From positions 6,032 through 14,160 of the forward strand of contig WTHV01000036.1 of assembly GCA_011525265.1 (NCBI GenBank): a stretch of 8,129 bases of DNA. The letters run 5' to 3'. This stretch comes from Alphaproteobacteria bacterium (GTDB lineage: Bacteria > Pseudomonadota > Alphaproteobacteria > Puniceispirillales > Puniceispirillaceae). This document shows, one piece after another, positions 1 through 5,487 of the stretch. Position 1 is the first letter of the stretch; every line of letters begins with the position of its first letter. Below the pieces are notes generated by a model. The model was not told where the DNA came from. It did not search any database and saw nothing but the letters and a program-made list of their open reading frames with translations. Made by a program: the position numbers and the translations under genes.

Positions 1-22
1 CGCATAGTACAAGGAAGCAATC

Positions 23-298
23 ATGATAAAACGCCCCTCTCTTTTTTCAGATTTTGCCAGCATGGCAAGCGGCGCGGCTTCAGCCTTTGGCGGCATGAGA
101 CATGAAATTGAAACGTTGGTGCAAAGTCAGGTTGAAAAAATTCTTGCCAAACGTGGTCTTGTATCTCGTGAAGATTTCGAAGCAGCCGAAGCGCGCATCA
201 CATCACTTGGTGCCAGAATCGCGGCGCTCGAATCACAGCTTGCGCAAGCCACTGATAAAAAAGCCCCAAAATCAAAAGCAAAAGCGGCAAAAAAGTAA
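23..298 (+). CDS. ubiK: UbiK-family ubiquinone biosynthesis accessory factor (BMFP domain)
   Basis: This encodes a 91-residue protein, a usual size for the UbiK/BMFP (YqiC-like) family. Family members are small, membrane-associated, oligomeric factors that assist the late aerobic steps of ubiquinone synthesis. The N-terminal third is rich in Ala, Gly, Ser and Phe and could form an amphipathic membrane-binding helix. Residues 24-45 (HEIETLVQSQVEKILAKRGL) lead into VSREDFE at 47-53, the family hallmark. Residues 48-77 then form a heptad-like coiled coil (AEARITSLGARIAALESQL). The tail at 79-91 is almost all Lys, Ala, Pro and Ser and is probably disordered. The ATG at 23 has an AAGGA ribosome site at 11-15, 7 bases upstream. 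The next gene lies 191 bp away, so it probably has its own promoter. Identification is from sequence pattern and the usual alphaproteobacterial neighbourhood (YbjN gene, proC); the ubiquinone role is family knowledge. Confidence 0.83.
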   Translation: MIKRPSLFSDFASMASGAASAFGGMRHEIETLVQSQVEKILAKRGLVSREDFEAAEARITSLGARIAALESQLAQATDKKAPKSKAKAAKK

Positions 299-303
299 GA
301 ATT

Positions 304-351
304 TTTTACCATTAGCGAAGTTGCGCGAATCATCATGATTCAAGGGTAAAA
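304..351. repeat. Nested inverted repeat downstream of ubiK
   Basis: TTTTACC at 304-310 pairs exactly with GGTAAAA at 345-351, enclosing a second palindrome at 327-341. No run of T follows the structure on the plus strand, where CACATTTTG comes next, so it is not a textbook intrinsic terminator. It could be the 3' end of the ubiK transcript or a protein-binding region. The pairing is seen directly; a role is inference. Confidence 0.4.
327..341. promoter_or_regulatory. 15-bp palindrome carrying two GANTC sites
   Basis: GAATCAT-C-ATGATTC is a perfect palindrome with 7-bp arms and a single central base. Both ends match GANTC (GAATC at 327-331, GATTC at 337-341). GANTC is the site methylated by CcrM in most alphaproteobacteria and, at some promoters, sensed through GcrA. 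Two sites 10 bp apart in non-coding DNA upstream of a gene could be a methylation-responsive or dimer-binding element. The sequence is certain; the function is inferred. Confidence 0.4.
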
Positions 352-367
352 CACATTTTGTTGTGTT
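350..367. repeat. 6-bp stem hairpin next to the DnaA box
   Basis: AACACA at 350-355 and TGTGTT at 362-367 are exact inverted repeats around the loop TTTTGT. The structure ends one base before the DnaA-box-like 9-mer at 369. No U-tract follows, so it is a poor terminator. It may be a binding-site dyad or chance. Confidence 0.3.
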
Positions 368-400
368 GTTATCCACAGGCAACCACTAAATATTGTGTTG
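361..400 (+). repeat. Direct repeat TTGTGTTG, two copies 32 bp apart
   Basis: Identical 8-mers TTGTGTTG lie at 361-368 and 393-400. The start-to-start distance of 32 bp is about three helical turns, so both copies face the same side of the DNA. They flank the DnaA-box-like site at 369-377. The repeat is seen directly; whether a protein reads it is unknown. Confidence 0.35.
369..377 (+). promoter_or_regulatory. Perfect DnaA-box match in the ubiK / YbjN-gene spacer
   Basis: TTATCCACA is an exact match to the high-affinity DnaA box. About 0.06 exact matches are expected by chance in this window on both strands, assuming equal base frequencies. It is a single perfect site, so it suggests DnaA control of the downstream gene or titration of DnaA rather than a complete origin. 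I found no convincing sigma-70 promoter in the rest of this spacer (378-489). Confidence 0.4.
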
Positions 401-489
401 CATTGCGATCTTAACATTGCCATTTTCACTAAGGTGGGACGTTGTTTGTCTCGCTGCTTATTTGGTTTTGCTAAGGGGACCTTTGCATT

Positions 490-990
490 ATGTCTGACCG
501 CCGTGTATCAGAGCCTGCGCTTCATCACCCAATCGATTTGGTGTCACGTTTTGTGATGCAGCATGATTGGTATGTGCGCCAATCGGCACGTAATGCGATA
601 TTGGCTGATATTCCAGGCGAATGGTCACATTACCAATTATCTGTGACATGGCAGGATGATGCCGAGGCATTGGTTGTTATCTGCCATTTGGATTTGCCCT
701 ATCATGAAGATAACCGCGAAGCATTGATGCAAACATCATCTGCTTTGAATCAAGAATTATGGCTTGGCCATTTTGTTTATGATTTGCAAGGTGAGCGTCT
801 ATCATTGCGTCACACATTGCCTTTGCGCGGCGCAGGCGGTGCGACACCTGAGCAGATTGAGGATGTGGTTGATATTATTCTTGGTGAAAGTGAATTAGCC
901 TATCCTGTGCTTTATCAGGTTGCTGTTGGGGAAATTGCACCAGCAGAGGCGGCAAAGCTAACATTGATAGCCCATCAAGGCGAAGCCTAA
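490..990 (+). CDS. YbjN domain-containing protein
   Basis: This encodes a 166-residue soluble protein with no signal peptide or membrane segment, the usual length for the alphaproteobacterial YbjN-domain family found next to proC. Recognisable stretches are an aromatic N-terminal helix (LVSRFVMQHDWYVR, residues 18-31), the strand-rich middle (HYQLSVTWQDDAEALVVIC) and ALNQELWLGHFVYDL. The last of these corresponds to the conserved NERLWLGHF-type motif of the family. The C-terminal helices follow GGATPEQIEDVVD. The fold resembles type III secretion chaperones, which hints at protein binding, but no biochemical role is established for these homologues. The ATG at 490 has AAGGGG at 473-478, 11 bases away. 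proC follows after 25 bp, so the two are probably co-transcribed. Family assignment is good; the function is unknown. Confidence 0.83.
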   Translation: MSDRRVSEPALHHPIDLVSRFVMQHDWYVRQSARNAILADIPGEWSHYQLSVTWQDDAEALVVICHLDLPYHEDNREALMQTSSALNQELWLGHFVYDLQGERLSLRHTLPLRGAGGATPEQIEDVVDIILGESELAYPVLYQVAVGEIAPAEAAKLTLIAHQGEA

Positions 991-1015
991 TATTCATAGC
1001 TTAAAGGACAGCATT

Positions 1016-1864
1016 ATGACGCGACAATTCTTCATTCTTGGTTGTGGCAAGATGGGGTCTGCGCTGTTAAATGGCTGGATTTCAGGCATAGTATCAGGTG
1101 ATTTAGATCATAAAGCAGATTTTATCATCATTGACCCGTTCTTTGATGCCAATAATCTTAACATCCCGTCAGATGCGGTTCATGTGTTTGCGACATTACA
1201 GGATGCCGCCACAGCAGGCTATGCGCGACCTGATATGATGCTGTTATCGGTGAAGCCGCAAATGATGGCAGAGGCACTTAGCAATGCGACCTCACTTGAC
1301 CTTAGTGGTTGTTGTTTTATCTCTATCGCCGCTGGCCTCTCATTATCAGCATTAACGCATATGATTGGCGCTGGGACGGATGTACGGGTAATACGCACCA
1401 TGCCGAATACCCCTGCCGCCATTGGCAAGGGTATGACAGCTGTGATTGGCAATGAAGCGGCACAAGAAGATGATTTGGCGTTGGCGGAATCACTGCTTGG
1501 CGTTTGTGGTCTTGTTATTCGCTTGGATGATGAGGCACAAATGGATGCGGTCACAGCCCTATCAGGCTCAGGGCCTGCTTATGTATTTTTGCTTGCTGAG
1601 ACGATGGCACAAGCAGGCGTAGCGCTTGGCCTGCCTGAGGCATTGTCACGGCGCTTGGCTGATCAGACAATCTATGGGGCAGGCGGGTTATTGCAAGAAA
1701 GCGCTATGCCAGCTGATATTTTGCGCCAGAATGTGACGTCCAAAGGTGGCACAACAGCCGCCGCTCTTTCTGTCTTGATGGGGCAAGATGGGCTGGCAGA
1801 GCTTATGAAAAAGGCCATGTCTGCCGCCCATAGCCGTTCAGTTGAATTGGGCAAAGACAGCTAG
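1016..1864 (+). CDS. proC: Pyrroline-5-carboxylate reductase
   Basis: ProC catalyses the last step of proline synthesis, NAD(P)H-dependent reduction of 1-pyrroline-5-carboxylate, in the cytosol. The 282-residue product is slightly longer than the usual ~270. The Rossmann dinucleotide loop is visible at residues 9-15 (GCGKMGS). SVKPQ at 78-82 follows the fourth strand, and RTMPNTPA at 127-134 is a signature of the family. The C-terminal helical substrate-binding domain carries ALSGSGPAYVF (181-191) and VTSKGGTT (240-247), the ProC signature region. All expected motifs are present, so it should be active. The ATG at 1016 has AAAGGA at 1003-1008, 7 bases upstream. It sits 25 bp behind the YbjN-domain gene, a common alphaproteobacterial pairing, and is followed by a 131-bp spacer holding the next promoter. 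No T-tailed terminator hairpin is visible after its stop codon. Confidence 0.97.
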   Translation: MTRQFFILGCGKMGSALLNGWISGIVSGDLDHKADFIIIDPFFDANNLNIPSDAVHVFATLQDAATAGYARPDMMLLSVKPQMMAEALSNATSLDLSGCCFISIAAGLSLSALTHMIGAGTDVRVIRTMPNTPAAIGKGMTAVIGNEAAQEDDLALAESLLGVCGLVIRLDDEAQMDAVTALSGSGPAYVFLLAETMAQAGVALGLPEALSRRLADQTIYGAGGLLQESAMPADILRQNVTSKGGTTAAALSVLMGQDGLAELMKKAMSAAHSRSVELGKDS

Positions 1865-1904
1865 CTCTTTGCCCCTATGCCTCTTGCCATAGATTTGTAA
1901 CCGC

Positions 1905-1928
1905 CTATCTCACGCCTATAGGAGATAG
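1905..1928. promoter_or_regulatory. Dyad CTATCTC-N10-GAGATAG, candidate operator
   Basis: CTATCTC at 1905-1911 is inverted exactly at 1922-1928. Within it lie a perfect 8-bp palindrome CCTATAGG (1915-1922) and a direct repeat GCCTAT at 1903-1908 and 1914-1919, 11 bp apart. The right arm overlaps the -35 of the promoter that follows, the position expected for a repressor site. It could serve the TetR-like gene downstream as an autoregulatory site. It lacks a T-tract, so it is a weak proC terminator at best. Confidence 0.4.
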
Positions 1929-1954
1929 ATATAGATGTGGCATGATGCTATAAT
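1926..1954 (+). promoter_or_regulatory. Extended -10 sigma-70 promoter for the TetR-like gene and csaA
   Basis: A perfect TATAAT lies at 1949-1954, preceded by TGC (1946-1948), giving an extended -10 (TGNTATAAT). TAGATA at 1926-1931 matches four of six -35 bases with the ideal 17-bp spacer. Transcription should start near 1961, about 35 bases before the coding start. This is the most convincing promoter in the window. Confidence 0.65.
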
Positions 1955-1995
1955 AGGCTTATGACACATGCCCACATCAGCAGGAAAAATAGGTG

Positions 1996-2604
1996 ATGGT
2001 AATGAAAAAAGCAGAATTAGCAGAAGCCTGTTGGACAGCATTGGCCGACCATATGCCACATGATATCAGCCTTGAGACGCTGGCAGAGGCGTGTGATATC
2101 AGTGTTGATGAGGCGGTGCTACATGGCGGTGATGTCACGTCGCTTATTTTGGCTCAGCTTGAGATGCTTGATAGTCAGTCACTTACCACAAGCGCTGATG
2201 ATTTTGCAGATGATCCGCACGCCACCATCTATGAAAAATTACTTGAAGGGCTAATGATGCGTTTTGAGGCGCTTGCCCCGTACCGTGCACAATTTGACCA
2301 TTTGCATAAAGCGGCACAAAGACACCCGCTTTTGGCACTGCATTTAACACATCAGCTATCTCATACTGTTGGCAAATTATTGCATTTAGCAGGTGACCAC
2401 AGCACAGGGGCGATAAAGCAAGCGCGCATTTTGGGCGTGGTTGGCACGCTTCTTCGGGTGCGTGCGACATGGGCAACAGATGAGTCGGCCGATCTGGGGC
2501 TGACGATGAAAGCGCTTGATGATGGCTTGAAAAAAGCCTGTGAATGGGCGGTTAGTTTGCGGGTTTTGACGCCTGATGATATCGCTGGTCAGCGTTCAGA
2601 ATAA
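1996..2604 (+). CDS. TetR-like (COQ9/TetR-fold) regulator with degenerate HTH
   Basis: This encodes a ~202-residue all-helical protein. Residues about 22-58 (ISLETLAEACDISVDEA onward) align by eye to a TetR N-terminal helix-turn-helix, but the usual recognition-helix signature (Y-x-H/Y-F-x-x-K-x-x-L) is replaced by AVLHGGDVTSLI. The C-terminal part (RVRATWATDESADLGLTMKA then LDDG) resembles the 'VWLRDDSPDLAxTMAALD' segment of TetR-like proteins from Rhodospirillales, and more distantly COQ9. It may be a repressor with unusual specificity or a protein that kept only the fold. Starts at GTG 1993, ATG 1996 and ATG 2002 are all in frame. AGGA at 1982-1985 is 10 bases before 1996, and an AGG at 1991-1993 is 8 bases before 2002. 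csaA begins 13 bp after its stop, so the two are co-transcribed. Confidence 0.68.
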   Translation: MVMKKAELAEACWTALADHMPHDISLETLAEACDISVDEAVLHGGDVTSLILAQLEMLDSQSLTTSADDFADDPHATIYEKLLEGLMMRFEALAPYRAQFDHLHKAAQRHPLLALHLTHQLSHTVGKLLHLAGDHSTGAIKQARILGVVGTLLRVRATWATDESADLGLTMKALDDGLKKACEWAVSLRVLTPDDIAGQRSE

Positions 2605-2610
2605 AAGGGG
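2605..2610 (+). promoter_or_regulatory. Ribosome binding site fixing the csaA start
   Basis: AAGGGG lies 7 bases before the ATG at 2618 and directly after the stop codon of the TetR-like gene. It supports the 2618 start over the in-frame ATG at 2576, which would overlap the upstream gene and add 14 residues not typical of CsaA proteins. Confidence 0.6.
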
Positions 2611-2617
2611 CTATGTG

Positions 2618-2959
2618 ATGGGTGATCAGATTCGTTTTGATGAGTTTTTAGCTGTTGATATCCGCGTTGGGACGATCATTGTGGCAGAAGATTTCCCAGA
2701 AGCGCGCAAGCCAGCTTATAAATTGCAAATTGATTTTGGAGATGAGATTGGCGTTAAGAAATCATCTGCACAGATCACAGACCATTATAGCATAGATGAT
2801 TTGGTGGGCAGGCAAGTGATAGCGGTTGTGAATTTCCCGCCACGTCAAATTGGCCCTGTCCGTAGTGAAGTTCTAACACTTGGCCTATCAGATGAGGGGG
2901 GAGGTATCGTTCTTCTTGCCCCTGACCAAAAAGTGCCAAACGGCCAAAAAATGCATTAA
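2618..2959 (+). CDS. csaA: CsaA-type tRNA-binding protein
   Basis: The 113-residue protein is essentially a single OB-fold tRNA-binding domain of the kind found at the end of bacterial methionyl-tRNA synthetase and in CsaA. CsaA dimers bind tRNA and have been described with chaperone or export-related activity; the physiological role is unsettled. Family motifs are VDIRVGTI (13-20), the FPEARKPAYKL helix (26-36), KKSSAQIT (47-54), NFPPRQIGPVRSEVLTLG (72-89) and the terminal VPNG (106-109). Length and motifs match the family from end to end. It sits 13 bp behind the TetR-like gene, so translation is probably coupled. Its TAA at 2957-2959 directly abuts the TAA of the convergent kinase gene, leaving no room for a separate terminator. 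Confidence 0.92.
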   Translation: MGDQIRFDEFLAVDIRVGTIIVAEDFPEARKPAYKLQIDFGDEIGVKKSSAQITDHYSIDDLVGRQVIAVVNFPPRQIGPVRSEVLTLGLSDEGGGIVLLAPDQKVPNGQKMH

Positions 2960-4279
2960 TTAAATTGGCAATTTCACCAAGATACGCAGGCCGCCCAATG
3001 GTGATTTATGCAAGGTAAGCTCACCGCCATGAGAGAGAATAACATCAGAGGCAATTGATAGGCCAAGACCAGTGCCGCCTGTCTGTTTGTTGCGCGATGT
3101 CTCAAGGCGAATGAATGGTTTGATTGCCTCTGCGTAATGTTCAGGGTCAATACCAGGCCCGTCATCATCAATGAATAGCACCATTTCATCTTCCACGATT
3201 TTCAAGCGCAATTCGGCACTGCCAGCATAGCGCAAGGCGTTGCTAACCAAATTATCAATAGCACGCCTGATGGCTTGCACCCGCATTTCAAGAGGCGGAA
3301 ATTCACCAGCAGGCATAATGAGGCGTAATCTGCCGGGATGGGCGCCGCTATAGCTCTCAACAATTTGGCGGATGATTTTATCAAATCGCGCTTCTCGTGC
3401 CGTCTCTGCCCCCTCACCTCTGGCAAAGGAGAGATAGCCCTCAATCATCTGTTCCATCTCTTCAATATCTTGATCAATGGCTTTCACATCAGATGAGGGG
3501 TCTGCCAAGGCAATGTTCAGGCGCATACGTGTCAAAGGGGTACGCAAATCATGACTGACGCCAGCAAGCATAGAGGTGCGCTCATTCATTTGGCGATTAA
3601 TGCGGTGGCGCATAGCTTGGAAAGCGCGCCCTGCTAGCCTGATCTCTTTCGCACCTTCAAGGCGGAAATCCTCGGCCGTACGACCAAGGCCAAGCTGTCG
3701 TGCTGCATTGGCGAGGCGGTGGATAGGGCGCACCTGCCCACGCAAAAACCCAAGAGCAACAAAGAAAAGTAAAATAGAAGTTGAGATCGTCCAACCAAGA
3801 AATGTCCAGCTTGTCGAGCTGAAGAGGCGCTTTTTCCCTGCTGCAACATGTAAGATGCCATCACCTATTTGCACATCAACAAAAATCCAATCATCATGGC
3901 TTATCACATCCAAAGCCCAAGGATAGGTGAGGCGGGCTTCTAAAGATTTGCGAAAAATGCTTTCGGCATAAGACGGGCTATGGAGCTGAGGCGGCTGTGT
4001 TAAAATCGCTTCTGGCTCAAAGGTGATGGCGAAATTAAAATATTGTTTGGCTTTTTTAGTGCCAAGCTCTAGCGAGCTATTATCAGGTGTAGCGCCAATC
4101 TCATCAACAAGCAGGCTAATCTCAGAGGCAAGAGAGCTTGCCATATAACGTGTCACAGTATCCCAATGGCGTTCATAAAAAATAAAGACCGTTATCACCT
4201 GAACCAAAATCATTGGCACAAGAATAATGGCAAGCATACGACCAAATAATGTCTTAGGCAGATAGGTGCGTAATCGCAT
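2960..4279 (-). CDS. EnvZ-like membrane sensor histidine kinase
   Basis: This 439-residue protein is an inner-membrane two-component kinase of the EnvZ type. Transmembrane helices lie at about residues 15-35 and 159-180, with a ~120-residue periplasmic sensor region between them. A HAMP linker follows at about 181-232. The dimerisation/phosphoacceptor domain has the H-box AGVSHDLRTPLTRMRL with His at 243. The catalytic ATPase domain shows the N-box (AIDNLVSNALRYA, Asn 343 and 347), the G1 box DDDGPGID (about 371-378) and the G2 box GGTGLGLS (401-408). All catalytic motifs are intact. The ATG at 4279-4277 overlaps the response-regulator stop in TAATG, which is strong evidence for translational coupling and for a cognate pair. 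An upstream in-frame start at 4318 would add a 13-residue overlapping extension and is less likely. The sensed signal cannot be told from the sequence. Confidence 0.95.
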   Translation of the reverse strand: MRLRTYLPKTLFGRMLAIILVPMILVQVITVFIFYERHWDTVTRYMASSLASEISLLVDEIGATPDNSSLELGTKKAKQYFNFAITFEPEAILTQPPQLHSPSYAESIFRKSLEARLTYPWALDVISHDDWIFVDVQIGDGILHVAAGKKRLFSSTSWTFLGWTISTSILLFFVALGFLRGQVRPIHRLANAARQLGLGRTAEDFRLEGAKEIRLAGRAFQAMRHRINRQMNERTSMLAGVSHDLRTPLTRMRLNIALADPSSDVKAIDQDIEEMEQMIEGYLSFARGEGAETAREARFDKIIRQIVESYSGAHPGRLRLIMPAGEFPPLEMRVQAIRRAIDNLVSNALRYAGSAELRLKIVEDEMVLFIDDDGPGIDPEHYAEAIKPFIRLETSRNKQTGGTGLGLSIASDVILSHGGELTLHKSPLGGLRILVKLPI

Positions 4280-4977
4280 TAGGCGCTCCCTTGAACAGGG
4301 CCGGTGCGCAAAGACCATCCTGCACCGCGTATGGTCAAAAGATAAAGCGGCTTTTTCGGATCAGCCTCTAATTTACGGCGCAAGCGTGCAATTGCCACAT
4401 CGATAGAGCGGCCTTCCATGCGCCCTTCGAGCGTATCATGGAGTGCTTCGCGTGAGAGTGTCTCATTGGGATTGCTTGCAAAGGCGGTAAGCAAATCACG
4501 TTCAGCTGTTGTAATATGCAAAGGCAAGCCAGATGATAACAGGCGCCCTGTTTCAATCTCAAAGGTAAAATCACCAAAGCTGATGACAGATTTATCACTA
4601 TCTTGTTGTGGTTGGCGTGCCAAAATACGCTTGATGCGCAAGATAAGCTCACGCGGCTCAAACGGCTTGCCAATATAATCATCAGCGCCTGCTTCAAGGC
4701 CATCAATCCTGTTTTCTGTCTCGGCAAGGGCTGTGAGGAATAGGGCAGGCACGTTATTTTGGGTGCGAATCTCAGCCAGAAATTCGACGCCATTCTGGCC
4801 TGGCATCATCACATCAATGACAAGCAGATCAAATGCAATATGGTCAAGCAGATGGCGCGCTTGCTTGGCATTGGCGGCATCCGATACACGAAAGCCGCTT
4901 TCAGATAAAAACCGGCGGAGCAGGTCACGCAAGCGGTCATCATCATCAATCACCAATATATGCGCCGGTGCATCCAT
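4279..4977 (-). CDS. petR: OmpR-family response regulator, PetR-like
   Basis: This encodes a ~232-residue cytosolic response regulator. The receiver domain has the acidic cluster IDDDD (Asp 11-14), the phosphoacceptor Asp 55 in VIDVMMPGQNG, Thr 82 in FLTA and Lys 104 in GKPFEPREL. The C-terminal winged helix (about 131-224) contains TTAERDLL, RSIDVAIARLRRKLE and TIRGAGW, typical of the OmpR DNA-binding domain. An OmpR-type regulator behind a PetP-like MarR gene matches Rhodobacter capsulatus PetP-PetR, which is tied to cytochrome gene expression and respiratory growth; the same targets here are inferred. The start is uncertain. I prefer ATG 4977, because homologues begin shortly before the HILVIDDD strand, although its AAGGA (4991-4995) is 13 bases away. 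An in-frame TTG at 4998 would add 7 residues. The kinase gene overlaps its stop codon by one base. Confidence 0.95.
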   Translation of the reverse strand: MDAPAHILVIDDDDRLRDLLRRFLSESGFRVSDAANAKQARHLLDHIAFDLLVIDVMMPGQNGVEFLAEIRTQNNVPALFLTALAETENRIDGLEAGADDYIGKPFEPRELILRIKRILARQPQQDSDKSVISFGDFTFEIETGRLLSSGLPLHITTAERDLLTAFASNPNETLSREALHDTLEGRMEGRSIDVAIARLRRKLEADPKKPLYLLTIRGAGWSLRTGPVQGSA

Positions 4978-4990
4978 CTCGCTATTTATA

Positions 4991-4995
4991 TCCTT
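4991..4995 (-). promoter_or_regulatory. Candidate ribosome binding site for the response regulator
   Basis: AAGGA on the minus strand lies just after the marR stop (TGA at 5004-5002) and 13 bases before ATG 4977. The spacing is longer than ideal. If TTG 4998 were the true start, this motif would be inside the coding region and the gene would have only a weak site. Confidence 0.4.
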
Positions 4996-5001
4996 CAATC
5001 A

Positions 5002-5487
5002 TCAATCGTCTTTTTGAAAGTTTGTGGTGGTTTGTGCATCAAGCAATTCATGCAAGACACGCTGAAACCCATCAACCGCATCAACACCGCATTTGCGATA
5101 GGCCTTCGCAAATCGTTTTGATTGCAAATTATTTACCTCTTGTTCCAATGTGCGACCTTTATCGGTGAGACGCAACAATCTTTGACGTCTGTCATGCACA
5201 CCAGAGCGTTGTTCAACATAATCTTCATCGATTAATTGCGACAAAACGCGTGATAAGCTTTGTTTGGTTATGTTCAAAATCTCAAGCAAATCAGACACAG
5301 GCATATCAGGATGACGGCCAATAAAATAAAGCGCGCGGTGATGCGCCCGCCCAAGACCATATCCTGCTAGAAGCATATCTGCCTCGCCGGTAAAGTCGCG
5401 ATACGCAAAGAACATAAGCTCTATGCCACGTCGTAATTCAGCTTCTGTTAAAAAAAGCGCTTTGTTTAAGGGTTTTATGTCAGTCAT
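5002..5487 (-). CDS. petP: MarR-family transcriptional regulator, PetP-like
   Basis: This is a 161-residue winged-helix regulator of usual MarR length. The N-terminal dimerisation helix starts at LTEAELRRGIELMF. GLGRAHHRALYFI precedes the DNA-binding part, whose helix-turn-helix is at about residues 62-85 (MPVSDLLEILNITKQSLSRV). The wing follows at about 99-111 (DRRQRLLRLTDKG), including the conserved DRR. Order and linkage match alphaproteobacterial PetP: MarR, then PetR, then a kinase, divergent from an aminotransferase gene. The ATG at 5487 fits homologues that begin shortly before the first helix; a TTG at 5505 would add six residues. Only a weak GGGT precedes the ATG. It is the first gene of a three-gene operon and may regulate its own divergent spacer, as many MarR proteins do. 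Whether it binds a ligand is unknown. Confidence 0.92.
   Translation of the reverse strand: MTDIKPLNKALFLTEAELRRGIELMFFAYRDFTGEADMLLAGYGLGRAHHRALYFIGRHPDMPVSDLLEILNITKQSLSRVLSQLIDEDYVEQRSGVHDRRQRLLRLTDKGRTLEQEVNNLQSKRFAKAYRKCGVDAVDGFQRVLHELLDAQTTTNFQKDD

Noticed and set aside
304..367. Intrinsic terminator after ubiK
   Set aside because: Stems are A+T-rich and neither is followed by a T-run on the plus strand.
299..489. Replication origin in the ubiK / YbjN-gene spacer
   Set aside because: Only one perfect DnaA box, no cluster of further boxes, no clear AT-rich unwinding element, and none of the usual origin-linked alphaproteobacterial genes are in the window.
1905..1928. Intrinsic terminator after proC
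   Set aside because: The stem is short with a 10-base loop and is followed by ATATAGATG rather than a U-tract; its overlap with a -35 makes an operator more plausible.
2956..2963. TTAATTAA as a CtrA half-site or regulatory palindrome
   Set aside because: It results from two abutting TAA stop codons and lacks the TTAA-N7-TTAA spacing of CtrA sites.
3576..3926. 116-codon plus-strand ORF inside the kinase gene
   Set aside because: It lies wholly antisense to a gene with intact kinase motifs; Arg/Ser-rich composition is typical of an antisense shadow frame.
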